From: an uncultured Pelagibacteraceae bacterium
Lineage (GTDB): Bacteria; Pseudomonadota; Alphaproteobacteria; Pelagibacterales; Pelagibacteraceae
NCBI GenBank assembly: GCA_902630915.1
Contig: CACOWD010000001.1
Span: 1-64,000 of the forward strand
DNA length: 64,000 nt
Direction: 5' to 3'
The first letter of the stretch is position 1; the number at the start of each line of letters is the position of its first letter. Shown in pieces: positions 8,875-17,485 of this stretch. The notes below the pieces were generated by a model. It made no database searches. It was not told the DNA's origin and saw only the letters and a program-made list of their open reading frames with translations. The translations under genes and the position numbers were made by a program.

Positions 8875-8876
8875 AT

Positions 8877-8929
8877 CCCCTTTTTAGCTACATTTATTAT
8901 GCGCTTGCAATATGGTTAAATCAGCGCGA
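8877..8929 (-). promoter_or_regulatory. SAM-II riboswitch upstream of metX
   Basis: The minus-strand leader carries the SAM-II consensus nearly base for base: CGCGCUGAUUUAACC, then UUGCAAGCGC, then AUAAAUGUAGCUAAAAAGGG. P1 is formed by GCGCU and AGCGC, and the 3' part provides the pseudoknot strand. Established knowledge: SAM-II is a compact H-type pseudoknot aptamer found mainly in alphaproteobacteria and marine metagenomes upstream of metX/metA; high SAM lowers expression. Position directly ahead of metX fits. Predicted transcription begins close to its 5' end. Confidence 0.93.
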
Positions 8930-8933
8930 TTAA

Positions 8934-8962
8934 TGTTTACTAAATCATCACAAACTTGTCAA
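8934..8962 (-). promoter_or_regulatory. Promoter of the metX leader
   Basis: A perfect TTGACA -35 on the minus strand (8962-8957) is followed after 17 nt by TAAACA (8939-8934), a weak -10. The start would fall near 8928, which is the first base of the SAM-II P1 stem. That coincidence supports the call. Confidence 0.5.
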
Positions 8963-9022
8963 TTTTATATACGATAAAGAGCTATAGAAAAACTTAAACA
9001 ATTTAGATAATACATTAATTAA

Positions 9023-10108
9023 ATGAGACTGCCAAAACCAAATAATATTGTTGCAGAGAAATATGTTGCCGGAATGAGCTTATTCAAGAGTAAATTAGCA
9101 AAGATAAAATTGTCAGCAAATGAGTCTGCTCTTGGCCCCAGCCCTAGAGCAAGAAAACAATACTTAGAGGTTTCAAAAAATTTTGCAAGATACCCTGACT
9201 CTGACGGAACCTTTTTAAGAAATACTTTGGCTAATAAATTTAAGATTGATAAAAATAGAATAATTTTAGGATCAGGATCTGATCAAATATTTGAACTAGT
9301 ATGTAAATCGTTCTTAAAAAAAGGAGATGAAGTTATAGTTCCTAAGTTTAGTTTTATAATTTACAGAATTTACAGCAAAATGAGTGGAGCAAAAGTTATT
9401 TATTCAAAGGAGAATAATTTCACTGCTTCAATTAAAGATATACTTAAAAAAGTCACGAAAAAAACCAAAATAGTGTTCTTAGCTAACCCTAATAACCCGA
9501 CTGGGACATATATTTCAAAAAAAGAATTACTCTTTTTAAGAAAAAAATTGAGAAGCAATATTTTATTAGTAGTAGATGACGCTTATTTTGAGTATGTAAA
9601 ACAAAAAGATTATTTGTCTGGTTTAAAAACTTTTTCAAATTTTAAAAACGTTATCATGACAAGAACGTTTTCAAAGATATATGGTTTAGCAGGACTTAGA
9701 GTTGGTTGGGGATATGGATCAAAAGAAATTATTTCTGCATTAAATAAGGTTAAACCACCTTTCAATGTGAGTAGACCAGCTTTATTTGCAGCTTCTGCTG
9801 CAGTAAAAGATAGTTTATGGCTAAATAAAGAAATTAAACACGTAAATAAATGGAGTAAAAAAATGTTTTCTGAGTTCAAAAAAATGAGAATTGAAACAAA
9901 TAAAAGTTTTACTAATTTCTTACTAGTAAAATTCGACAAAGTTAAAATAAACTCTGGTAAAGTTTTTAGATTACTCGCAAAATCTGGAATACTTGTTCGT
10001 AAAATGGATGTTTATGGAATTAAAAATTCCTTACGTATAACTATTGGGACAACATCAGAGAATATTGCATTAATAAAAAAAATGAGAAAAATTTTAAATG
10101 GTCGGTAA
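9023..10108 (+). CDS. hisC: Histidinol-phosphate/aromatic aminotransferase HisC
   Basis: 361 residues, a PLP-dependent class I/II aminotransferase. The PLP lysine is Lys218 in TRTFSKIYGLAGLRVGWG; ANPNNPTGT and DDAYFEY carry cofactor-binding residues, and the N-terminal SANESALGPSP is HisC-type. The family converts imidazole-acetol phosphate to histidinol phosphate; several members also transaminate aromatic keto acids. Pairing with the prephenate dehydrogenase downstream (11-nt overlap) suggests a role in tyrosine/phenylalanine synthesis, possibly in addition to histidine. No other his gene is present here. Confidence 0.9.
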   Translation: MRLPKPNNIVAEKYVAGMSLFKSKLAKIKLSANESALGPSPRARKQYLEVSKNFARYPDSDGTFLRNTLANKFKIDKNRIILGSGSDQIFELVCKSFLKKGDEVIVPKFSFIIYRIYSKMSGAKVIYSKENNFTASIKDILKKVTKKTKIVFLANPNNPTGTYISKKELLFLRKKLRSNILLVVDDAYFEYVKQKDYLSGLKTFSNFKNVIMTRTFSKIYGLAGLRVGWGYGSKEIISALNKVKPPFNVSRPALFAASAAVKDSLWLNKEIKHVNKWSKKMFSEFKKMRIETNKSFTNFLLVKFDKVKINSGKVFRLLAKSGILVRKMDVYGIKNSLRITIGTTSENIALIKKMRKILNGR

Positions 10109-10997
10109 GTTAAGCATAATAGGTTGTGGATTGATTGGTTCATCAATTTTGAGAGCAGCAAAGGAAAAAAAATTAGCATCGAAAATAAGTGTTCACGATA
10201 AGTCAAATCAAGTCATGGAATACTTAAAAAAAAATTTTTCAGTTAATATTTGTTCTAATATGTCAGAGGCTGTAAAAGATGCAGATTTAATCATAATTTC
10301 TGCACCATTAAGTAGTTACAAAGAAATTTTGCTTTCGATAAAATCAAGTTTGAAAGTAGGCTCTATTCTTACTGATACTGGTTCAGCTAAAAAAGAGGTC
10401 AATAAAATTGTAAATAATTTAGGACTTAAAAATATTAATTGGATAGCTTCGCACCCAATAGCTGGAACAGAACACAGCGGACCTGCTGCGGGATTTTCAA
10501 GTTTATTTGAAAATAGATGGTGCATTCTTTCAGCTGCCGATCAAGTTGCTAAAGATAAAATAGAAAATCTTAAAAAATTTTGGTCTAAACTAGGAAGTAA
10601 GGTTAAAATCATGTCATTTGAAGACCACGACTATGTATTGTCTTTAACAAGTCATCTTCCACACGCAGTAGCTTACAGTATTGTAAGAACCGCAATTAAC
10701 AATGAAGATAAATTCAAAAATGATGTGATTCAATACAGTGCAGGGGGGTTAAGAGATTTTACCAGGATTGCTGCCTCGGACCCTTTAATGTGGAAAGATA
10801 TTTTCTTTGATAACAGCGAGAACATTTTAAAAGTTTTAGATAACTATTCCAAAAATCTTGATGAAATTAAAAGCGCCATCAAAAATAAAGATAGTAAAAA
10901 ACTTTTAGAAATATTTTCATCAACTAAAAAAGTGAGAAAAGAAATTATTGAAGCGGGGCAAGATACAGAGAAGCCAGACTTTGGAAGAAAAAACTAA
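10098..10997 (+). CDS. tyrA: Prephenate/arogenate dehydrogenase (TyrA/TyrC)
   Basis: 299 residues. The NAD(P)-binding motif GCGLIGSS is at the N-terminus. SHPIAGTEHSGPAAG and LTSHLPHAVAYSI are the conserved prephenate dehydrogenase segments with the catalytic His. The enzyme oxidatively decarboxylates prephenate (or arogenate) on the way to tyrosine. It overlaps hisC by 11 nt, so the two are coupled. It has no chorismate mutase or ACT domain, so it is the monofunctional form. The end overlaps the convergent plsC gene by 4 nt. Confidence 0.92.
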   Translation: MVGKLSIIGCGLIGSSILRAAKEKKLASKISVHDKSNQVMEYLKKNFSVNICSNMSEAVKDADLIIISAPLSSYKEILLSIKSSLKVGSILTDTGSAKKEVNKIVNNLGLKNINWIASHPIAGTEHSGPAAGFSSLFENRWCILSAADQVAKDKIENLKKFWSKLGSKVKIMSFEDHDYVLSLTSHLPHAVAYSIVRTAINNEDKFKNDVIQYSAGGLRDFTRIAASDPLMWKDIFFDNSENILKVLDNYSKNLDEIKSAIKNKDSKKLLEIFSSTKKVRKEIIEAGQDTEKPDFGRKN

Positions 10998-11701
10998 TAA
11001 TATTTCTTTATTTCAGTATAAATCTTATTTTCTATTTCTTTTGTAAACTCATCATGGTCTTTACCCGGCATAATAGGATCTAGAAATGAAATATGGATAT
11101 CTCCTGAGAATTTCATAAAACTATTTTTTGGCCAGACTTTTCCTGTATTTAATGCAACCGGGATACAGGGTAAATTTAATGTTTTGTATATTCGACCAAC
11201 TCCTTTTTTAAAGGGAGGCTGATCATCTAATTTTACCCGTGTCCCCTGAGGGAATATTAGAAGTGGTCTTTTACTTTTCTCTAATTTTTTTTTTACTTTA
11301 TCAAAAAAATTTAAGTTTTCTTTAGTAGTAGTCTCTCTTATAATCGCTATAGAACCAATTTTTCTTAAATACCAACCAAACAAAGGAATATTTAAAAGCT
11401 CTTTTTTTAAAATAAAAATTGGACCGTTTAGCGGAATTTGCAAAGCAAAAGTTTCAAACATCGATTGGTGAGCAGAGGCAACAAAAAATTGATCTACTTT
11501 TTTTAAGTTTTCTTCTCCATGAAAAATTACTTTAGTATTCATTACAATTTTCAAAATTAAAACAATGTATTTTGCTGATAACCTTCCAAAAAAAATTGTA
11601 AATTTATCAGGAAGAATTAATGTTGGTATCGCAAATATGAAAATTAAAATAAGCCCAAAATAGAGGAAGATATTAAAAATTAAAGATTTAATAAATTGCA
11701 T
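10994..11701 (-). CDS. plsC: 1-acyl-sn-glycerol-3-phosphate acyltransferase (PlsC family)
   Basis: 235 residues with a hydrophobic N-terminal segment (about 5-30) that anchors it to the inner membrane. It would acylate lysophosphatidic acid to phosphatidic acid. The catalytic block is ASAHQSMFETFAL, with Glu in place of the usual Asp of the HX4D motif, a form that I believe is common in alphaproteobacterial members. FPQGTR replaces the usual FPEGTR, and CIPVALNTG is the fourth block. It is coupled to lysA by TAATG. Confidence 0.88.
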   Translation of the reverse strand: MQFIKSLIFNIFLYFGLILIFIFAIPTLILPDKFTIFFGRLSAKYIVLILKIVMNTKVIFHGEENLKKVDQFFVASAHQSMFETFALQIPLNGPIFILKKELLNIPLFGWYLRKIGSIAIIRETTTKENLNFFDKVKKKLEKSKRPLLIFPQGTRVKLDDQPPFKKGVGRIYKTLNLPCIPVALNTGKVWPKNSFMKFSGDIHISFLDPIMPGKDHDEFTKEIENKIYTEIKKYY

Positions 11702-12930
11702 TAAGAATTTATCAATTTTAGTAAATTTTGTTTTTTTCTTATATATTTAAATTTATTTTTATTGATTAAAATTTCAGCGATCAAAGGTCTTGTATTATAG
11801 TTCGATGATAATGAGGAGCCGTATGCACCTGCATTTGTAATTGCTACAAAATCATTTTCAATTAATTTTTGATATTTTTTGTAAACTCCAAATTTACAAG
11901 TACTTTCGCAAATTGGACCTACAAACTCTATTGAACTTTTCATTTTAGATGAATTTTTAGTTATAGGAATAATTTTATGGAATGCATCATATAAAGCCGG
12001 TCGCATAAAATCATTCATGCCTGCATCTAAAATTATAAAGCTTTTATTGAGCCCTCTTTTTATAAATTGGACCTTGCTAACAAGCAGGCCTGTGTTTCCA
12101 ATTATGGATCTACCAGGCTCAAAAATAATTTTACATTTAAGCTTTGTTGCAAAATTATTTACTAATTTTGCGTAGTTATTTAGATTTATTGGCTTTTCAC
12201 TATCACTATAATTTATACCAAAACCTCCACCTAAATCGACATATTTTAAATTTAACTTTAATTCTTTAATTAACTTATTTATTACATTAAGCGTCTTTTT
12301 GAAGGGTCCATCATTTAAAATTTGGCTTCCTATATGAACACTTAGAGCTTCAAGTTTAATATTTTTGAATTTATTTAACTCCTTGAGAAAAGACCTAAAA
12401 TTTTTTAATGATAAACCGAATTTGTTATCTGCTTTACCAGTAGATATATTTTTATGTGTTTTTGCATCAACATTTGGATTTAACCTAAAGCCAATAGAAA
12501 CTTTTTTTCTTAACTTTTTTGCTAATGAGTTAACTAACTTTGCTTCACTCTCAGACTCGCAGTTGATCAATAAAATTTTTTTATTAATTGCAATTTTCAA
12601 CTCATCCTCAGACTTACCAACCCCCGAAAAAACAATTTTTTTTGGTTTAATACCTGCTTTAAGAGCTTTTAATAGTTCTCCCCCAGACACAACATCAGCT
12701 CCAGCACCAAGTTTACCCAATACTCTTAAAATATTTGTATTGCTATTAGATTTTGCAGCAAAACATATTAAAGGATTAGTTTTTTTAAATGTTTTTACAA
12801 AATTTGAATAGTTAGTAACTATTTGATTTTGAGAATAAATATAAAAAGGAGTTTTATTTTTCTTCAAAAAATTATGGATAGATACTTTCTCCAAAAATAA
12901 ATTTTTACCTATATATCTTAAATTTTGCAT
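11701..12930 (-). CDS. lysA: Diaminopimelate decarboxylase LysA
   Basis: 409 residues, the family length. It decarboxylates meso-diaminopimelate to lysine, the last step of the pathway, using PLP. The PLP lysine is in CFAAKSNSN near residue 60. HIGSQI, DLGGGFGINY, EPGRSIIGNTG and GPICESTCKFG are the alanine-racemase-fold signatures; the last contains the partner-subunit Cys. GAYGSSLSSNYNTRP is the C-terminal signature. The small lipoprotein gene ends 4 nt upstream, reproducing the argH-lipoprotein-lysA order of many proteobacteria. Confidence 0.96.
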   Translation of the reverse strand: MQNLRYIGKNLFLEKVSIHNFLKKNKTPFYIYSQNQIVTNYSNFVKTFKKTNPLICFAAKSNSNTNILRVLGKLGAGADVVSGGELLKALKAGIKPKKIVFSGVGKSEDELKIAINKKILLINCESESEAKLVNSLAKKLRKKVSIGFRLNPNVDAKTHKNISTGKADNKFGLSLKNFRSFLKELNKFKNIKLEALSVHIGSQILNDGPFKKTLNVINKLIKELKLNLKYVDLGGGFGINYSDSEKPINLNNYAKLVNNFATKLKCKIIFEPGRSIIGNTGLLVSKVQFIKRGLNKSFIILDAGMNDFMRPALYDAFHKIIPITKNSSKMKSSIEFVGPICESTCKFGVYKKYQKLIENDFVAITNAGAYGSSLSSNYNTRPLIAEILINKNKFKYIRKKQNLLKLINS

Positions 12931-12934
12931 AAGA

Positions 12935-13045
12935 TTATAAAACTATTTGTAAATGATTAAGTTTTCCTTGATATCTAGGCTCTGATTTCTTTCCACACCC
13001 GGATAGAGCTAAAATAATTATACAAATTGACAATAATATTTTCAT
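12935..13045 (-). CDS. Small LptM-like lipoprotein (36 aa)
   Basis: A 36-residue product starting MKILLSICIIILALSGCG. The lipobox LSGC is clear, predicting signal peptidase II cleavage and lipidation of Cys17. After it, CGKKSEP recalls the CGxKGPL start of LptM (YifL), the lipoprotein that helps mature the LptDE complex. Position between argH and lysA matches where such genes sit in other proteobacteria. It begins inside the argH stop (ATGA) and ends 4 nt before lysA, so it belongs to this operon. The mature part is only about 20 residues, so the LptM link rests mainly on context. Confidence 0.75.
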   Translation of the reverse strand: MKILLSICIIILALSGCGKKSEPRYQGKLNHLQIVL

Positions 13046-14424
13046 TTTATTTCCTTTTTATATTTTTTAATCATCGCTTTCACATTTGCAATAGCAGTTC
13101 CTCCGTGAGATCTTTTTGAATTCATTGAATTATTTACATCAAATATTTTTAATACTTTATTATCTAAATTTTTATAAATTTTCATTATTTCTTGCAAAGA
13201 TAACTCAGATAAAAATTTATTTTTCTTTTCAGCATAATTTACTAATTTTGTTGAAATTACATAAGACTCTCTAAAAGAAAGTTTTTTTTCCTTTACTAAA
13301 TAATCAGCAAAATCAGTGGCGGTTGTATAACCCTCGTTAGCCATTTTTAGCATATTTTTTTTATTCGGTTTTACTGAATTCACTAACTCATTACTTAAAG
13401 CCAATGAATCATTTAAAGCATCAAATCCGTCGAAGACAAGTTTTTTATCATCTTGAAGATCTTTGAAATATGACATTGGAAGTCCTTTCATTATAGTAAG
13501 CATCGAATTTAAATTTCCATAGTTCAAACCAACTCTACCTCTGATTATTTCAGCAGGATCAGGATTTTTCTTTTGTGGCATAATTGATGAGCCGGTTAAC
13601 ATGCTGTCATCGAATGAAATTAAATTAAATGCATTTGAATTAAAAATTATAAAATCTTCAGCTAATCTAGATAGATGCATTGCACATAAAGCAGAAGCAT
13701 ATAAAAAATCTACTGCAAAATCTCTGTCAGCTACCGAGTCTATTGAATTATCAGTTGGTTTCTTAAAACCGAGTTTTCTTGAGGTATAATTTCTATCTAT
13801 TTTATGAGAAGTACCCGCAAGTGCAGCTGAACCTAATGGGCACTCATCTAAAAGTTTTAAATTATTTTCAAATCTTTTTATGTCTCTTTTAAACATTTCA
13901 AAATAAGAGAGAAGATAATGCGCAAATGAAATAGGTTGAGCATTTTTAAGATGTGTTAAGCCAGGCATTACAGTATCAACATTTTTCTCTGCTTTTTTGA
14001 TTAAAACCTTCATTATAGCACCAATGTTACCTATAGTCTCTTTTGACGATTTTTTAATCCATAATTTGAAATCTGTAACTACTTGATCATTTCTTGATCT
14101 CGCTGTGTGCAAAAAACCCGCTGACGAACCAATTAATTCAAATAATTTTTTTTCTATGTTCAAATGTATGTCTTCAAATTTTTCTTGGAATTTAAACTTT
14201 CCTTTATCAATTTGTGACTTAATCTTTTTAAGACCATTGATAATTTTAGAACCTTCTTTGCTAGTAATAATCTTTTGTTTAACAAGCATTTTGGCATGAA
14301 CAATAGACGCAGCTATATCTTGCTCATATAGTCTTTTATCTACACCTATAGATGAGCCTATTTTTTGAAAAGAAAATGACGTCTTTCCCTTTAGTCTATT
14401 CGCCCAAACAGTTTTATTTTTCAT
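13042..14424 (-). CDS. argH: Argininosuccinate lyase ArgH
   Basis: 460 residues, full length. It splits argininosuccinate to arginine and fumarate, the last step of arginine synthesis. The fumarase/aspartase superfamily signature GSSIMPQKKNPDP is intact and contains the catalytic Ser loop. HTARSRNDQV and LTHLKNAQPISFAHY (catalytic His) are also present. MKNKTVWANRLKG is a normal N-terminus. It leads the argH-lipoprotein-lysA-plsC run, with the divergent thioredoxin gene 30 nt away. Confidence 0.96.
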   Translation of the reverse strand: MKNKTVWANRLKGKTSFSFQKIGSSIGVDKRLYEQDIAASIVHAKMLVKQKIITSKEGSKIINGLKKIKSQIDKGKFKFQEKFEDIHLNIEKKLFELIGSSAGFLHTARSRNDQVVTDFKLWIKKSSKETIGNIGAIMKVLIKKAEKNVDTVMPGLTHLKNAQPISFAHYLLSYFEMFKRDIKRFENNLKLLDECPLGSAALAGTSHKIDRNYTSRKLGFKKPTDNSIDSVADRDFAVDFLYASALCAMHLSRLAEDFIIFNSNAFNLISFDDSMLTGSSIMPQKKNPDPAEIIRGRVGLNYGNLNSMLTIMKGLPMSYFKDLQDDKKLVFDGFDALNDSLALSNELVNSVKPNKKNMLKMANEGYTTATDFADYLVKEKKLSFRESYVISTKLVNYAEKKNKFLSELSLQEIMKIYKNLDNKVLKIFDVNNSMNSKRSHGGTAIANVKAMIKKYKKEIK

Positions 14425-14454
14425 TTTACTATGTTATTTACAATTTAAATTAAT

Positions 14455-14982
14455 ATGAAAATTAGTAAATCTTTTAAAATCTATATTCACATAATAGTTC
14501 TATCTCTTATTAGCCAAAATCTTATTGGAGCAGAAGATTTTTCAAAAAACGTTATTATTCATGAAAAACCTCAAATTATTAGCGAACTAAAATTTAAAGA
14601 CTCTAATCTTCAAGACGTTGATTTAATGAACAAAAGAGGCAAGATCATGATAATTAATTTTTGGGCCACATGGTGTGCTCCGTGTCGAAAAGAAATGCCC
14701 TCTTTAGAAAAACTAGGTAACAAGTTACCAGAAATTGACATTTTTGCAGTGAACATGGAAAAACCAAATAATATGAAAGTAGATAAATTTTTCAAAGATA
14801 TAGGAGTAAAAGATCTAAAAACGTACTACGATCCTGAATTAAGATTAGTAAAAGGGTTTAAATTAAGGGGCTTACCAACAAGCATATTAATTAATAAAGA
14901 AGGAAAAGAATTTGGAAAAATAATTGGTGAAATTGATTTCGCTAGCGATGAATTTATAAACTTTTTAAGAAAATATATTTAG
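14455..14982 (+). CDS. TlpA/ResA-like thiol-disulfide oxidoreductase, secreted
   Basis: 175 residues. A signal peptide or anchor covers about residues 1-26 (ending LIGA). A thioredoxin domain follows, with active-site WCAPC (Cys74, Cys77) inside NFWATWCAPCRKEMPSL and the cis-Pro in RGLPTSILI. The TlpA/ResA group reduces disulfides in the periplasm, often for cytochrome c or oxidase assembly. The neighbouring HIG1-domain protein, if linked to cytochrome oxidase, would fit, but that is inference. Its divergent neighbour argH shares a 30-nt gap. Confidence 0.85.
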   Translation: MKISKSFKIYIHIIVLSLISQNLIGAEDFSKNVIIHEKPQIISELKFKDSNLQDVDLMNKRGKIMIINFWATWCAPCRKEMPSLEKLGNKLPEIDIFAVNMEKPNNMKVDKFFKDIGVKDLKTYYDPELRLVKGFKLRGLPTSILINKEGKEFGKIIGEIDFASDEFINFLRKYI

Positions 14983-15179
14983 TCTTTAAAAAAATAGGCA
15001 AGTAAAACTAAAACTATAATTGCAATGAATTGCAATAATACCCTCAATTGCATAAGTTTATTAGAATATTTTTTACTAGTACTTCCTCCTTTAAATAAAG
15101 TATAAATACCCAATATTAAAACTATGGCAACAGCACCTAATAAAGTGAAACCTATAAAGTTAAATAAAAACTCTGACAT
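14979..15179 (-). CDS. HIG1-domain twin transmembrane protein
   Basis: 66 residues with two membrane helices (about 6-30 and 43-63) joined by a polar loop SKKYSNKLMQLRVLLQ. That loop, with NKLMxLRVLLQ, is the HIG1 (hypoxia-induced) signature. Eukaryotic relatives associate with cytochrome c oxidase and respiratory supercomplexes; bacterial members are little studied. It overlaps the convergent thioredoxin gene by 4 nt. Identity as a HIG1 protein is strong for so short a sequence; function is inferred. Confidence 0.85.
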   Translation of the reverse strand: MSEFLFNFIGFTLLGAVAIVLILGIYTLFKGGSTSKKYSNKLMQLRVLLQFIAIIVLVLLAYFFKD

Positions 15180-15194
15180 TGATAATTTATCTAT

Positions 15195-15851
15195 ATGACC
15201 TTCTCATTAAATACAATTATTTTAGAGCCGCTTTCCAAAGAAAATCCAAAGAATGCAGTAATTCTTTGTCACGGTTATGGTGGAGACGGTAAAGATATTT
15301 CAATTTTAGCCAGTTATTGGAGAGCACATTTGCCAGATACTATAATAATTTGCCCGGACGCCCCTGAAAAATGTGCGGCAAGCCCGTCAGGATTCCAATG
15401 GTTTGATTTAATGGATCAAACTCCTGAACAAATTTTATCAAAATCTCTTGTAGCAGAGAATAAACTTAATCAATTTATAGATGAAATTAAAAAAAAATAT
15501 GATTTAAAAGCTAATAAAATTATAATCGGCGGTTTTAGTCAAGGATGTATGATAACTTTACAAACAGGATTAAAGCGAAAAGATACTATTAATTCCATTA
15601 TTGGTTATTCTGGAAGAATTATAAGCACAGAACACCTTTCTAAAAATATCATTTCAAGACCTAATATTATCTTAATGCACGGAGATCTTGACCAAGTTGT
15701 TCCAATAGAATCACTGCTTGAAGCTAAAGATTTTTTCGGAAAAAATAATTACGAAATTGAAACAAAAATATTTAAACACTGTGAACATCGTATACCAACA
15801 GAGGGGTCAAGTTTGGGTCTACAATTCATTAAAAAACATTTTAATTTATAA
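15195..15851 (+). CDS. Carboxylesterase/phospholipase of the alpha/beta hydrolase fold
   Basis: 218 residues, cytoplasmic, no signal. LCHGYGGDGKD near residue 25 forms the oxyanion region. The triad is Ser115 in GGFSQGCM, Asp167 in MHGDLDQVVP and His198 in CEHRIPTEG, as in the acyl-protein thioesterase/YpfH carboxylesterase family (Pfam Abhydrolase_2). Substrate is unknown; relatives hydrolyse short acyl esters, lysophospholipids or acyl-protein thioesters. It starts 15 nt from the divergent HIG1 gene. Confidence 0.85.
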   Translation: MTFSLNTIILEPLSKENPKNAVILCHGYGGDGKDISILASYWRAHLPDTIIICPDAPEKCAASPSGFQWFDLMDQTPEQILSKSLVAENKLNQFIDEIKKKYDLKANKIIIGGFSQGCMITLQTGLKRKDTINSIIGYSGRIISTEHLSKNIISRPNIILMHGDLDQVVPIESLLEAKDFFGKNNYEIETKIFKHCEHRIPTEGSSLGLQFIKKHFNL

Positions 15852-15912
15852 CTATTTTAACTGTAACATAATTATAACTTGATAAAATTTTTCTTATCAG
15901 TTAGCTTTAAGT

Positions 15913-16482
15913 ATGATTATTTCTTCTGCAGATAAAGTTCCATTAGAAAAGTGTCCAGCATTAGTTCTTAATGCTGATTTTAGACCTTTAAGTTATTACC
16001 CACTTTCAATTTGGTGTTGGCAAGATGCAGTTAAATCAGTTTTTTTAGATAGAGTAAGTATTGTTTCAAATTATAAAAGAAAAATTAGAAGTCCATCTTT
16101 TGAAATGAATTTACCGAGCGTAATAGCTCTAAAAAACTTTATACAACCTTCAAAGAATCCAAACTTTACAAGATTTAATGTTTTTTTGAGAGACAAGTTT
16201 GCCTGTCAATATTGCGGAGATAAAAAAGATTTAACTTTTGATCATTTATTGCCTAAATCAAAAGGTGGTTTAACAGATTGGAATAATGTAGTAACAGCTT
16301 GCTCAAGTTGTAATGTTAAAAAGGGTGGAAAACTTTACAAAGACTGTGATTTAAAATTAACTAATAAACCTTACGCCCCAACCCTAGAAGATTTACACAA
16401 AAATGGTAGAAACTTTCCACCAAACTTTTTGCACGAAAGCTGGATGGACTATCTCTACTGGGATATCGAATTAGAGCCGTAA
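15913..16482 (+). CDS. HNH endonuclease family protein
   Basis: 189 residues. The C-terminal half has a zinc-ribbon HNH motif: CQYCG, then TFDHLLPKSKGG with the catalytic His, NNVVTACSSCN, and KKGGK. The N-terminal part (VLNADFRPLSYYPLSIWCWQDAVK) matches stand-alone HNH proteins widely present in alphaproteobacteria and cyanobacteria, which are not tied to phage or restriction loci. Its nucleic-acid target is unknown. There is no modification methylase nearby, so a restriction role is unlikely. Confidence 0.85.
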   Translation: MIISSADKVPLEKCPALVLNADFRPLSYYPLSIWCWQDAVKSVFLDRVSIVSNYKRKIRSPSFEMNLPSVIALKNFIQPSKNPNFTRFNVFLRDKFACQYCGDKKDLTFDHLLPKSKGGLTDWNNVVTACSSCNVKKGGKLYKDCDLKLTNKPYAPTLEDLHKNGRNFPPNFLHESWMDYLYWDIELEP

Positions 16483-17016
16483 TTAAATTTTTTCAGAAAT
16501 TGTAATAGCAATTCTTGATGAAGTTTTGATAACTTTATCTAGTAACCCAAATAAACCTTTTTTTGTTGCACCATTATCATAAGCAATATCTTTATGATCT
16601 AATTCATCTTGTCTGAATTTCATAATTTTTTTTTTTAATTCTTCTTCATCTTTACCAAGTTTGTAAGTCTGATCTTTGTAATGACCATCTATTACTTCTT
16701 CAACTGAAGCAGTGCACAACATAGCTGCTCTCTCACCGAGCATCGCAGTTCCAAAACCTAAAGTAACTCCCATCAAATCCCAGAGAGGCAAAAGTTTAGT
16801 AGGTTTAATATTTCTCTTTTTAATTTCGTTATCAAAGTATTCGTAATGCTCTCTTTCATGTTCTTTCATCTCTTCAATTTTTCTTTTTAAAGATGCATTT
16901 TGTTTGAAAGTTTTTAAAGCAAGTAATTGACCTTCGTAAATTTTAATAGCACCACGCTCTCCAGCATGATCTACTCTTATAATTTCTTCTAAAGTTTTTT
17001 TATTAGTTTTTTCCAT
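16483..17016 (-). CDS. coq7: Demethoxyubiquinone hydroxylase Coq7
   Basis: 177 residues. It is a di-iron, membrane-associated hydroxylase that adds the C6 hydroxyl in ubiquinone synthesis. Iron-ligand motifs are visible: RVDHAGERGAIKIYEGQ near the N-terminus, EMKEHEREHYEYF at about 50, a Glu in ASVEEVIDGHY and FRQDELDHKD near the C-terminus. It abuts the convergent HNH gene exactly and overlaps dsbB by 14 nt. An aerobic respiratory lifestyle follows from its presence. Confidence 0.93.
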   Translation of the reverse strand: MEKTNKKTLEEIIRVDHAGERGAIKIYEGQLLALKTFKQNASLKRKIEEMKEHEREHYEYFDNEIKKRNIKPTKLLPLWDLMGVTLGFGTAMLGERAAMLCTASVEEVIDGHYKDQTYKLGKDEEELKKKIMKFRQDELDHKDIAYDNGATKKGLFGLLDKVIKTSSRIAITISEKI

Positions 17017-17485
17017 AATTTTTAATTACTTTAACCATAATACCACTAAGCATTATCGATATAACTGTATTTATTGTAGCAAGAGAAAGTCCAAAAAACC
17101 TAAAAGTCACGTCTTTACAGCTTATTGGAGTTTTATTTTGGAGTTGTTTTAGCAAATCTCCTTTAGATATATTTATATTAGATGCACCCGAATCGCATAC
17201 TAAAGACTCACTAAAAAGTCCTTGTTCAATCCCTACATGGTAAAAAGAAACTAAAGAGCCAAAAACAAAAAATAATAGCACAATTCCAGCAATCAATTTT
17301 TCAAACTTATTGATTATGAATATTAATGAGATGAGTATTAAAGACCCTAAATAAGGAATTCTCTCAATCAAACACAAATTGCAAGGTTCGTGTCCCAATA
17401 TATATTGAATAAAATAAGCTAAACCTAAAGACAAAATGCTAAAAGCTAAAATACTATTTAAAATGATCCTATTATTATTCAACAT
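17003..17485 (-). CDS. dsbB: Disulfide bond formation protein B (DsbB family)
   Basis: 160 residues from MLNNNRIIL. It has four predicted membrane helices. The first periplasmic loop has the redox pair Cys35/Cys38 in PCNLCLIER and the second loop has Cys97 and Cys123, matching DsbB, which passes electrons from DsbA to quinone. A longer frame runs upstream into the yqaA gene, but the ATG at 17485 shares bases with the yqaA stop (TAATG), so that start is preferred. No dsbA is in the window. Confidence 0.9.
   Translation of the reverse strand: MLNNNRIILNSILAFSILSLGLAYFIQYILGHEPCNLCLIERIPYLGSLILISLIFIINKFEKLIAGIVLLFFVFGSLVSFYHVGIEQGLFSESLVCDSGASNINISKGDLLKQLQNKTPISCKDVTFRFFGLSLATINTVISIMLSGIMVKVIKNYGKN

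Noticed and set aside
8847..8876. ATG at 8876 as the metX start
   Set aside because: The added residues are encoded by the terminator hairpin and U run, and homologues begin near MNIKLEN. The GGGG before 8876 has no spacer to that ATG.
15913..16482. HNH gene as part of a restriction or phage element
   Set aside because: No methylase, integrase or phage gene nearby, and stand-alone HNH proteins like this are common in the class.
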